A DNA stretch of 64,000 nt, from NCBI RefSeq assembly GCF_026191115.1, contig NZ_JAPHOT010000001.1, forward strand, positions 372,001 through 436,000, in the 5' to 3' direction. Positions 54,217 to 62,889 of this stretch are shown here, one piece after another; positions within the stretch are counted from its first letter, which is position 1; the number at the start of each line of letters is the position of its first letter. The notes beneath the pieces are model-generated. The model was not told the origin of the DNA. It saw nothing but the letters and a program-made list of their open reading frames with translations, and did not search any database. Source of the DNA: Legionella sp. PATHC035. Its GTDB lineage: Bacteria > Pseudomonadota > Gammaproteobacteria > Legionellales > Legionellaceae. The translations under genes and the position numbers were made by a program.

Positions 54217-57200
54217 GATATATACCTTACCTTTTTTGATTTACTGTTTTGCTTGATAAAGCGAATCAAATTGAGCGCAACAAGCTCTTTTTCATTATCC
54301 AGAGTAATAATGTGGTAGGAATTGTTTAAATAAACGATTTCTATTAATTCCGCACCAATATGATTTTTAACATACTCAGCATTTCTGTAACTTGCCATAT
54401 CATCGTCTAACGAATGGACAACTAAGGTGGGACTCTTAATTTGAGGTAATTTTCCTTGAATATGTTTAATCAACTTATCCACTTCATACAACCCAAGCGC
54501 AGGCACTATCATATTACCGGTTTTAGCGATATTTTTTTCTTTACCATTCGCCAATAAGGATGCAATTGACTCTCGTATTGCCTCATTTTTAATTCCATAA
54601 GGCGCCTTATCCTGAACTTTATAAATATGACGCAAATAACTGTGAATCATGAGAGACTGAAACACACGTTGCCATCTTGAAATATTCCAGCCATCATAAA
54701 AAAATACAGGGCTTAAAAGGATCACTCCTGCTATACGATCTGGGTATTCTACCGCTAAATTCAAGGCAAGCAGGCTACCTGCAGAAAGACCCGCAACAAA
54801 TATTGTTTCACAATGCTGTGACAATAAATCATAGGCCTTTTTAACGGACATATACCAATCTTGCCAGCTGGTTTTTTTGAGAGCACGATAACTGGAACAA
54901 TGTCCTGCTAATTGAGGAACAGCAACGGTTATATCCGAGCGAGCTAACTGAAATGCCAATTCACTTACTTCACCGGGGGTTCCGCTGTAACCATGTATTA
55001 ATAGAACACCAACCTCTTTACGCTTAAGTAAAAAACCATGTGCGCCTAACTCCTCTTGATAGGGATTAAAAGGTACGATTTGATGTTCTACTGGTGCTGT
55101 ATTGTTCATGATGCTGTTACAAATCAGATGAATTGAGGGATAGGTTTCAATTAAGTTGGGATCTACCTGACAATGAAAGGTTTGCTCTAAATCTGCTAAT
55201 AACTCAAAATAACCAACTGAATCTATCCCCAGCTCAATTAAAGGCTGCTCTAATGAGATTTTATGCTGCGGTATCGATGTCTTCAGAGCAATTTGTTCTA
55301 ATAACCAGGATTGGATCTCGTGCTCTTTAATGCTATTGGTTTTGGAGTCAAGAGCTGACTCAGTGAAAGGCTGATTCAATTTGCTCTGTTCTAAATCATG
55401 TTTTTCACTTTGATACTCATACAGCATTGGTAGGCTTTGATTGATGTAAGCGTCCTTCATGGCATTACGTTGTAACTTACCACTCGTTGTTTTTAGGGTT
55501 GCACGAGCAGGTAATAAAACTATGGAATAAGGGATTATGGCAAAAGTTTGAGTGATTACTTTTCTCACCGCCAAACAAATGTCTTCATATTCTTTTTTAG
55601 GGATACCAGAATTTATCTCAGCCAAGATAATTAATTTCTCTTCTTTGTCTTTTGAAATAGAAAATGCAGTACAACAACCGAGTTTAATCGAGCCATGCGC
55701 TGAACTTGCTTTAAACTCGATATCATGAGGATAGAAATTTTTACCATGGATCACAATCAGTTGTTTTATGCGCCCGGTAACGTATAACTCACCTTGGTGA
55801 AGGAACCCTAAATCTCCTGTTCTAAGAAAGGTCCTCTGATCTTGAGTTTGATAAAAAATTGTTTTGTTTAATTCCTCACAGTGCCAATACCCTGATGAAA
55901 CACTTGGACCCGCAACTAATATCTCACCTACTTCATTTTCATCACCAAATTGTCCCGTACTCAGATTAAGAATTTTTACGTCTAAGCTGGGGGTCCCATG
56001 GCTCAATAAAATTTTGCTATCTGAGTCGCGTTTTTTAGTGGGGGTTACTATGTTTCGACTTAAATCTGACTGGGAGACTATCAACTTTTGCAGATGCCCT
56101 TGGGGTTGTTGCACGGAGACCATTACGGTCGATTCTGCTAGGCCATAGGAAGGTGAAAAACTGCTTTTTTTAAATCCACAGGATTTAAAAGCCTGATAAA
56201 AACGTTCAAGGGTCTCATAATGGATTGGCTCTGCTCCATTCACAGCCACCCGCCAACCGCTTAAGTCTAAAGTTTTCTTTTGACGATCCGTAATCTTGCT
56301 CAGGCAGTACTCGTAGGCAAAATTAGGTCCTCCGCTCACATCCGCACGAAAAGTATTGATCTCGTGCAACCAAGAATAAGGATTTTTAAGAAATTTAAGG
56401 GGTGACATCAACAGACAAGGGACACCATAAATAATCGGTAAAATAATATGCCCAATTAAGCCCATATCATGATAAGGAGGTAGCCAAGACACGCCCCGAC
56501 TATCCTGATGAACTCCATATCCTTTAATGATTAACTGTATGTTATGCAATAAATTCTGATGGGTATTGATCACGCCTTTCGGCAAACCTGTGGACCCAGA
56601 AGTATACTGTAAAAAAACAATCGAATCCGGATCCGTTGCATTGAACTCCATCCGAGCGAATGAGCTCATGTGATAAGAGGAACATTTTATCAGCTTAAGT
56701 TTTTCTACATCCCAATTTAACTGTTGGGATTGTCGCCCTAAAATATAAATTAATAATTTTTTAATCGGCAAAAATTGCATGACTTTTTTAAGAATCTTCA
56801 AATTGTAGAGTTTCTTATAAAGCTCTTGCGTGGTTAAAAGAATAGTCGGCTGTGCATCGACGATAATTCCTTGTAATTTCTCGATTAATCCTTGATTCAA
56901 TGGAGGGTAGCTTGGAACGCTAATTACCCCAGCATAAGCACAGGCAAAAAATGCGATAACAAATTCCAAGCCTGGTGGGTAAATCAACAAAGCGCGATCC
57001 CCCTTTTGAGTATTGTTCATAATTAGCCGCGCTAAGGAACGAGACTCAGATTGCAGCTTACTGTAACTTAATTCCTCTCTCACTCCATCTTCATTAAGGT
57101 AATATAAAGCAACTGAGTTTGGTGTTCTTTGCGCGTGAATATCTAAAGCGTCAGTTAGAAGCATTAATTGATTGAACTCGAATTCTGATAGCGACATAGG

Positions 57201-57311
57201 ACAACCCGCAAATGGACGTATTATTTGACATATTTTTAATAAGTCTAGACCATTTTTGATCATGTTGTAGTGAGGGATGGTATTTAATCCATAGTCAATT
57301 AATCGCATCAT
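54213..57311 (-). CDS. Fatty-acyl-AMP ligase, acyl carrier and esterase fusion protein
   Basis: A 1032-residue three-domain protein. Residues about 50-640 are an AMP-forming ligase of the FAAL type: FLQYTSGSTGLPKGVI, SYGLAESTVMV and RTGDLGFLHQGELYVTGRIK. Residues about 665-725 are an acyl carrier with phosphopantetheine site Ser698 (LGIDSVG). Residues about 745-1030 are an alpha/beta hydrolase: IHGYSGTPGE, nucleophile Ser843 in GLSAGS, Asp in VVHSLDDDM and His in NNSYHIIT. It would activate a fatty acid, load it on the carrier and release or transfer it. The start is uncertain; 57311 or an ATG at 57197. Confidence 0.88.
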   Translation of the reverse strand: MMRLIDYGLNTIPHYNMIKNGLDLLKICQIIRPFAGCPMSLSEFEFNQLMLLTDALDIHAQRTPNSVALYYLNEDGVREELSYSKLQSESRSLARLIMNNTQKGDRALLIYPPGLEFVIAFFACAYAGVISVPSYPPLNQGLIEKLQGIIVDAQPTILLTTQELYKKLYNLKILKKVMQFLPIKKLLIYILGRQSQQLNWDVEKLKLIKCSSYHMSSFARMEFNATDPDSIVFLQYTSGSTGLPKGVINTHQNLLHNIQLIIKGYGVHQDSRGVSWLPPYHDMGLIGHIILPIIYGVPCLLMSPLKFLKNPYSWLHEINTFRADVSGGPNFAYEYCLSKITDRQKKTLDLSGWRVAVNGAEPIHYETLERFYQAFKSCGFKKSSFSPSYGLAESTVMVSVQQPQGHLQKLIVSQSDLSRNIVTPTKKRDSDSKILLSHGTPSLDVKILNLSTGQFGDENEVGEILVAGPSVSSGYWHCEELNKTIFYQTQDQRTFLRTGDLGFLHQGELYVTGRIKQLIVIHGKNFYPHDIEFKASSAHGSIKLGCCTAFSISKDKEEKLIILAEINSGIPKKEYEDICLAVRKVITQTFAIIPYSIVLLPARATLKTTSGKLQRNAMKDAYINQSLPMLYEYQSEKHDLEQSKLNQPFTESALDSKTNSIKEHEIQSWLLEQIALKTSIPQHKISLEQPLIELGIDSVGYFELLADLEQTFHCQVDPNLIETYPSIHLICNSIMNNTAPVEHQIVPFNPYQEELGAHGFLLKRKEVGVLLIHGYSGTPGEVSELAFQLARSDITVAVPQLAGHCSSYRALKKTSWQDWYMSVKKAYDLLSQHCETIFVAGLSAGSLLALNLAVEYPDRIAGVILLSPVFFYDGWNISRWQRVFQSLMIHSYLRHIYKVQDKAPYGIKNEAIRESIASLLANGKEKNIAKTGNMIVPALGLYEVDKLIKHIQGKLPQIKSPTLVVHSLDDDMASYRNAEYVKNHIGAELIEIVYLNNSYHIITLDNEKELVALNLIRFIKQNSKSKKVRYIS

Positions 57312-57544
57312 CTGTTGTTTGAGTGGGATAGCTAAAATAATTGGAACACCAGATGCGAATTATTTAAGGCCTGTTTTTGCGCGGTATTCAACCTTTTATG
57401 CAAATCGTTCAAACATGTTGTCCATTAGAGTATTTCATTATATGGAAGTGTTCTATAATTCTCTGCGCTGAATTCAAGCCCATTCAACACTAAGAGTTGA
57501 GCTGGTTATGCGTATCATGACATTGTTTTATCTAAGGAGTAACC

Positions 57545-58249
57545 ATGAAGCACAAACTTATTATAGTCCCTGGCTGGGGAGGCACAGAAAAATTGTGGGA
57601 ATATCAATGCCAACATCTTGCCGATATTGTTGATAGCACGGTTACCTATTTTTTTGATATAGTATCAATAGAAAAAATGGCAGAACAATTACTTGCTGAG
57701 GCACCAGAACAATTTATTATTTGCGGCCATTCTTTAGGGGGATGGGTAGCACAACACGTCGCCATAAAGGCACCTCATAGAGTATCTCATCTGGTTATCA
57801 TGGGAAGTTGGACAGGTGATTTAGATCAGGGTAAACGCCAATATTTTGAACGTTGGCAACATGAGATTGAAAACAACAATCTTGAAGGTTTACTCCATGA
57901 GGTAAATTCAACCAGCGTTCACCCTTCCCGCAGCAATGATAAACTGTTGATGAATACTCTTTTTGAAGGACAAGCAAAAGTTCCCAAACAAGGTTTTTTG
58001 AATCAAACTAGAGCAATGCTCAATAGCCAATCAACTACGGCACAGCTTCATGAAATTGTTTGTCCCACGTTGATCATGTACGGCAGGCAAGATAGCGCAT
58101 TTACCATAGAGTCACAACAATCAATGAAAGAGGCAATTGCTTCGGTAAAACTAGCAATTATTGAAGATTGTGGTCACATGCTCCATGTTGAGCAGCCTCA
58201 AACAGTAACCTCATTATTGAAATGTTGGCTTGAAGACCAAATCAAGTAG
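57545..58249 (+). CDS. Alpha/beta hydrolase
   Basis: A 234-residue hydrolase. The oxyanion region VPGWGGTEKLW, the nucleophile elbow CGHSLGGW (Ser near residue 62), Asp in MYGRQDSAF and His in EDCGHMLHVEQP complete a catalytic triad. It resembles the BioH/menaquinone-type esterase group. The ATG follows AAGGAGTAACC. It is divergent from the FAAL fusion across 230 bases and may belong to the same pathway, but no evidence fixes a substrate. Confidence 0.85.
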   Translation: MKHKLIIVPGWGGTEKLWEYQCQHLADIVDSTVTYFFDIVSIEKMAEQLLAEAPEQFIICGHSLGGWVAQHVAIKAPHRVSHLVIMGSWTGDLDQGKRQYFERWQHEIENNNLEGLLHEVNSTSVHPSRSNDKLLMNTLFEGQAKVPKQGFLNQTRAMLNSQSTTAQLHEIVCPTLIMYGRQDSAFTIESQQSMKEAIASVKLAIIEDCGHMLHVEQPQTVTSLLKCWLEDQIK

Positions 58250-58384
58250 ATGATGGATAAGTTTGGTGAGATTAATTCATGCTTTACATCATTTTCTCCG
58301 CTTCATCAACAACACTCTGGGACATGATGTATCAGCCATTAATTTTCTAAATTCTACATAGAGTTTGACAGACTATAAACAGAC

Positions 58385-58407
58385 TTATCCACAGAAAATG
58401 TGAATAA
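58385..58407. promoter_or_regulatory. DnaA-box pair in a gene-free gap
   Basis: TTATCCACA (58385-58393) is a perfect DnaA box; TGTGAATAA (58399-58407) is an inverted box with one mismatch. The 58250-58753 gap otherwise holds no gene, and the start of the DUF2339 gene lies about 350 bases downstream. Confidence 0.4.
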
Positions 58408-58753
58408 CTCACAAAGGAATATTGTACTTTAAAAGATAAATAAACGAGATGGGGTATGGTTTGAGGGCAGGCTTTAAGTTGCAATTCTGTCGTGAATGGA
58501 GAGGAGATATCCACACACGCATATTTGAAAGGATTATAGACGTAGCTATCTTAACAAATAAAAAATAAAAAAACAGTCTTGACTCGAACAATTTTCTATT
58601 TTTATTTTGATTTTCCATCTTCGACAGTGAGAATACGATTAAAAACCCAATAAAAATTGGCTTTATGAATAAATTATTCAAAAGAATACTCGAAAAGATC
58701 CAGCAAAATGGTGTAAAATTGAGCAATTGTTACTATGTAGGTAGGATATTTCT

Positions 58754-60427
58754 TTGAAATCAGTTGATATTGAAAAAAGCTTACAGTCCCTGGACACCCG
58801 CGTATCTACAGTTGAAAAAATTATTGGCAGTGTATCGCCAATCACGCCAGTAAAGCAATCAAAGTTAATTAAAAATAAGAAAAGTGTAGACCGCTCAAAA
58901 TCAACACCGAGACCGATGTCAGGAAATTGGCTGGGATTCGTCGCCTCAGTATGTTTTATTTTAGCTGCTTGTTTCATTGTTAAATTATCGATTGAATCAG
59001 GATGGCTAACTCATGAAAAGCAGCTTGGGGTAGCGACTCTGTTTGGAATGGCATTGTTTGCAGGAGGCATTGTCATTTCCACTGCCGATAGAATATACGC
59101 ATGTTTTTTACCAGCTGCAGGGGCAATTGTACTTTATTTTACTGGTTTTGCTGCCTATGAGTATTATCTATTCATTTCATTTCAAACGGTTATTGCCATC
59201 ACCACAATTGTCTCGGGAATTTCAATTTTGTTTTATCTAAGGTTTAGGCATGATATTTATGCCATTATAGCAGCCTTGGGTGCTTATATTGTCCCAATTG
59301 TTTCAGGTGTTGAAAATAATACTTTATTTTCTTTATATTACTTCACAATTTGTTCCTTAAACTTCGCAACCCTTGCTATTTGGGTGGAGTCACGCACCTT
59401 AACAATGATTTCAGCGTACTTGGCAATATCAATCACTGCGGTGATTGGGCTAGAGCTGGATCAAGATGTATTAATTGCAGCAGTACTTGCTATTAATTTT
59501 TTAATCTACTCTATAGGGACCCTCTTTTATACTCAATTGACCAAGAAACAACTTACTGAAAAAGAATCTTGGAGTCTTTTCCCTGTATTACTTATTTTCT
59601 ATGCAATGGAATATTATTATCTAAGCCGTATTGATCAGACTATAGCCTCGTGTGGCTCGCTAGCTGCAGCAGCCCTTTTAATTGGACTTTATTATTCCGC
59701 TAAAAGATGGCTTCCTGAACGCCGATTTAATAGCCGCAACGTTTTATTGACTTTTGTAACACTTGTTTGTTTTCATTCGATTTACCTTGGACTTTTACCA
59801 TTAACGCTAAAACCTTGGCTTTTCCCTTTGATAGTTTTTGGATATGCCTTTGGACATACCCAAGTAAGCTCGATTAAATGGAGCATTCCTCTTTTAATTC
59901 CATTTGTGGCACTTTCTGCAATATTGGGTATTGAATATTTAAATATCTTAGGCCATTTACTTAGTAGTAAGGGATTATCCTGGTCCGTTGTAGCATGGGC
60001 TTCTTTTGTTAGCATTTGGTTCCTATTAATACGAAATCGTAAGGAGTTAGGTCATAAAGAAGAATATTGTTATGTTTTACTGGCAGCGGCACATCTTTTT
60101 GCAATTATGAGCCTCTACCAGCTGACCACTGACTATGGAACCCTAGCGGTATCTGCCTCTTGGCTTGCATACGTACTCATCATCTTGCAAGTTTCATCCT
60201 TAAGAAATGATGTCCTCATTGCAAAATCGGTATTGATTGTTTTATTTTTTGCTGCGGGCAAAGCCCTCCTTTATGATGCGGCATCCACACCAACAATTAT
60301 ACGAACACTGTCTCTAATTCTCACCGGTGTGGTGTTATATGCTTCAGGTTTGGTTATTAGGAAAAAAACGAACTGGCAAGGCAGATTGTTAAAGAATTGT
60401 CCTTCGGAACAGACTAAAACGGATTAA
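58754..60427 (+). CDS. DUF2339 polytopic membrane protein
   Basis: A 557-residue inner-membrane protein. The first 55 residues are soluble with a short coiled-coil-like stretch (SLQSLDTRVSTVEKIIG), then about 14 hydrophobic segments follow. The blocks HEKQLGVATLFGMALFAGG and IAALGAYIVPIV fit DUF2339. Its function is unknown, though family members are suspected to be cell-envelope or transport proteins. It begins with TTG at 58754; the next in-frame ATG would remove the soluble domain. No operon partner is seen. Confidence 0.8.
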   Translation: MKSVDIEKSLQSLDTRVSTVEKIIGSVSPITPVKQSKLIKNKKSVDRSKSTPRPMSGNWLGFVASVCFILAACFIVKLSIESGWLTHEKQLGVATLFGMALFAGGIVISTADRIYACFLPAAGAIVLYFTGFAAYEYYLFISFQTVIAITTIVSGISILFYLRFRHDIYAIIAALGAYIVPIVSGVENNTLFSLYYFTICSLNFATLAIWVESRTLTMISAYLAISITAVIGLELDQDVLIAAVLAINFLIYSIGTLFYTQLTKKQLTEKESWSLFPVLLIFYAMEYYYLSRIDQTIASCGSLAAAALLIGLYYSAKRWLPERRFNSRNVLLTFVTLVCFHSIYLGLLPLTLKPWLFPLIVFGYAFGHTQVSSIKWSIPLLIPFVALSAILGIEYLNILGHLLSSKGLSWSVVAWASFVSIWFLLIRNRKELGHKEEYCYVLLAAAHLFAIMSLYQLTTDYGTLAVSASWLAYVLIILQVSSLRNDVLIAKSVLIVLFFAAGKALLYDAASTPTIIRTLSLILTGVVLYASGLVIRKKTNWQGRLLKNCPSEQTKTD

Positions 60428-60610
60428 TTATCAAAAAATTATAAAATTCAAGGCACACTAAGCGGTAATTTATGAGTAACCAATCAAACACGCTCACTAT
60501 CAGTGTGACGGTGTTCGGCTGAAATATGGAAGAAATTTGCGCATTTTAAATGTTGATAATATAATCATATTGATGCGTTTTGCATCTAAATATAAGATAA
60601 GGAGTTCTAA

Positions 60611-60820
60611 ATGAAGATCAAATCATCAACAGCTGCATTAATTGCTATTAGTATGATTGCAGCCTTTGGAACGGCCCAAGCAGGATGCTATAAACATGAG
60701 CCCGGATGGCACATGGTATCAAAAAAATGCAACATCAAACCTGCTGAAACCTGGCAACAATATGAGAGTGGGGTCTACACTCAACCCCTTGGAAAAAGCT
60801 TATTCTCAATGAGTAGATAG
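60611..60820 (+). CDS. Small exported protein, 69 residues
   Basis: A signal peptide (MKIKSSTAALIAISMIAAFG, then cleavage after TAQA) precedes a mature peptide of about 45 residues with two cysteines (GCYKHEPGW and KKCNIKPA). No family recognised. The ATG follows AAGGAGTTCTAA, and a very strong terminator follows, so it is a genuine short gene. Confidence 0.75.
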   Translation: MKIKSSTAALIAISMIAAFGTAQAGCYKHEPGWHMVSKKCNIKPAETWQQYESGVYTQPLGKSLFSMSR

Positions 60821-60827
60821 TATTACT

Positions 60828-60872
60828 ATTCAATCAATGGGTTTTGACTCAGTTAAAACCCATTGATTGAAT
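60828..60872. terminator. Bidirectional terminator, 18-base-pair perfect stem
   Basis: 60828-60845 pairs fully with 60855-60872 over a 9-base loop. The central GGGTTTT/AAAACCC gives T-rich arms for both strands. It separates the small exported protein from dsbD, which converge. Confidence 0.9.
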
Positions 60873-60922
60873 AAATCCTAAAAATACCTTCTCCCCCGAG
60901 GAGAGAAGGAAAGTTTCTTGTT

Positions 60923-62230
60923 CTAGCCTCGAAATTCTGTGAATAATTTCAAAGTTTTTTCTTTGGATAGCTGACCAACTGAACTTAACTCAGTCAGCTT
61001 ATTTCCTTGCGCATCATAAAATAGCATAGTGGGTATACCATAAATATGGAACGCTTGACGAATCATTGCGACTGCCTCCGTTTTTTCACTAATATCAACG
61101 CGAAGATTTACCGAATCGTACATGGCATCAATGACTTCAGGTTGATTGAAAACATACTTATCCATTGCTTGGCAATCACTGCACCACCCCGCAAAAAACT
61201 CTATAAAAACTCGTTGATTTTTTGCCTTGGCTGCAGCTAATTTGGCATGAACCTCTTCAAGCGTATGTACCATAACAAATGGAGCATGCACAACAGGCCT
61301 CTGAATGGAAGTGGGTGTAAACGCATGATAAGCCAAAGCCCCTGCCCCCATCATGGATAATAAAGCCAATCCTTGCAACAGTCGCCCAGCTAAATGACGT
61401 TCTTGACGAAAAGCACCCAAGATCCATGAGCTCATGAGCAAAACAGTAACCCAAAGTACATTAATCCAAAACGGGGGTGCAACACGACTCAATAGCCAAA
61501 CAGCCATAGCAAACATCATTAGGGCAAATATTTGTTTGATGCGCACCATCCATGGGCCAGAGCTCGGTAAAAAACGACCATAACCAGCCCCTACAATCAA
61601 CAAAGGCATTCCCATACCCAAAGCCATAACAAAGAGTAATAAACCACCTTGAGCAACACGATGGCTCTGCGAAATATAGGTCAGAATCCCAATTAATGGC
61701 GCTGTGACACACGGGGATACAACCAAGGTGGATAATGCGCCCATTACCGTCGCAGAGATAATTCCATATTGGCGTGAGTTGTTTGACGCAACCTGATTAA
61801 AAACTGGAATGCGCAATTCAAATACACCCAACAGCCATAAGCCCATAAGCGTCAATAAAATACTAAAGCTTCCAATAATTATCGGCTGCTGCATTAACGT
61901 TTGCACGGTAGACCCGAACCATGCTGCCAACATTCCCGCTATGGCATAAGTAAGCGCCATCCCAATCACATAGCCCAAAGACAATTTAAAAGCTTGCCTT
62001 CCGGTACTTGCACCTTGGCCGGTAATGATACTGGATAGAATCGGCACCATAGGCAGAACACACGGTGTAAATGCCAGCAGGACACCAAGGAGAAAGAATG
62101 CAGTCAGATAAAAAATTGGACTATGGTTTTGGATAAACATCAATGCATCTGCAGGGTTTGCACTGCCAATTCCCGCAAAAACAGAAAAGGGAATACAGGC
62201 CATCAATGATGACACAATTAGTTTGTTCAT
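60923..62230 (-). CDS. Thiol:disulfide interchange protein DsbD, short form
   Basis: A 435-residue protein. After a signal-like start, eight membrane helices (about 40-290) contain the beta-domain cysteines in FTPCVLPMVPI and VSPCVTAPLIG. A C-terminal thioredoxin domain has FAGWCSDCQAMD. DsbD passes electrons from cytoplasmic thioredoxin to periplasmic partners. The classical N-terminal alpha domain is missing: full-length DsbD has about 565 residues. Such a two-domain form needs a separate partner or acts like ScsB/CcdA-type proteins. A small membrane protein precedes it by 39 bases. Confidence 0.88.
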   Translation of the reverse strand: MNKLIVSSLMACIPFSVFAGIGSANPADALMFIQNHSPIFYLTAFFLLGVLLAFTPCVLPMVPILSSIITGQGASTGRQAFKLSLGYVIGMALTYAIAGMLAAWFGSTVQTLMQQPIIIGSFSILLTLMGLWLLGVFELRIPVFNQVASNNSRQYGIISATVMGALSTLVVSPCVTAPLIGILTYISQSHRVAQGGLLLFVMALGMGMPLLIVGAGYGRFLPSSGPWMVRIKQIFALMMFAMAVWLLSRVAPPFWINVLWVTVLLMSSWILGAFRQERHLAGRLLQGLALLSMMGAGALAYHAFTPTSIQRPVVHAPFVMVHTLEEVHAKLAAAKAKNQRVFIEFFAGWCSDCQAMDKYVFNQPEVIDAMYDSVNLRVDISEKTEAVAMIRQAFHIYGIPTMLFYDAQGNKLTELSSVGQLSKEKTLKLFTEFRG

Positions 62231-62269
62231 TTTTGATTCCTCAATAATTTATTTTTTGAATTTTAAAAA

Positions 62270-62590
62270 TTAACAAGAAACCAAAATGGGAGGGCGATAA
62301 ATTTCGTCGAATGGTGAATTATATTTAGAGCAAATAAGAAGAAAGCTTAATAGGCCCACGAGGCTTCGAATTATCCAGGATGATGCTAAATGAAATTCCT
62401 CCTTAAGCCAATAAGAAGAAGAAAAACAACTACTGCTCATCGATTGCTGCTGGGAACAAGGCGTTACGGAAAAAGAAAATGCGATAGGTGCCTGTATTTT
62501 TTGTTTCGGACAGGTTGGCATTTTAAGTGGTGCAAGAAAGACAGCACTCATGAGCAGCAATAGGATTAGTGGGCGGCATTTGTTCCTCAT
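62270..62590 (-). CDS. Small membrane-associated protein upstream of DsbD
   Basis: About 106 residues. The ATG at 62590 gives an N-terminal hydrophobic segment (LILLLLMSAVFLAPL) followed by cysteines (PTCPK, TPCSQQQ, SSCF) and a second hydrophobic region (SLVGLLSFLLICSK). No named family recognised; the cysteines and location suggest a partner of DsbD. It precedes dsbD by 39 bases on the same strand. A TTG at 62641 is an alternative start. Confidence 0.5.
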   Translation of the reverse strand: MRNKCRPLILLLLMSAVFLAPLKMPTCPKQKIQAPIAFSFSVTPCSQQQSMSSSCFSSSYWLKEEFHLASSWIIRSLVGLLSFLLICSKYNSPFDEIYRPPILVSC

Positions 62591-62889
62591 TAGGCCACCA
62601 TAGCATAATGAATATAAAAAAATCAATGTCCCCTTCTTCAAAAGAAGGCTGGATAAAAAATAGAGTAGTAAATATTAGCCATTGGTATATTAGCGCAGCG
62701 TACTATTGGAATTCATTTGTTTGATTAGGTGATAGAGAAGTAAAACCCGCTCAAAACCTAATTAATGAATGGTTTTAGAATTCGAATGCATTTATGTTTA
62801 TAAAGGACTGGACCTTGGATTTTTATTCCATATAAGGATGTGCTCTAAGGGAGATATGTTTACACCGGTTCGTGCGATCAATATTGATC

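Noticed and set aside
55864-56148. 94-codon plus-strand frame
   Set aside because: Antisense to the adenylation domain of the FAAL fusion.
58409-58977. Two minus-strand frames of 99-105 codons
   Set aside because: They are unsupported by start signals; one overlaps the DUF2339 gene start and both have low-complexity translations.
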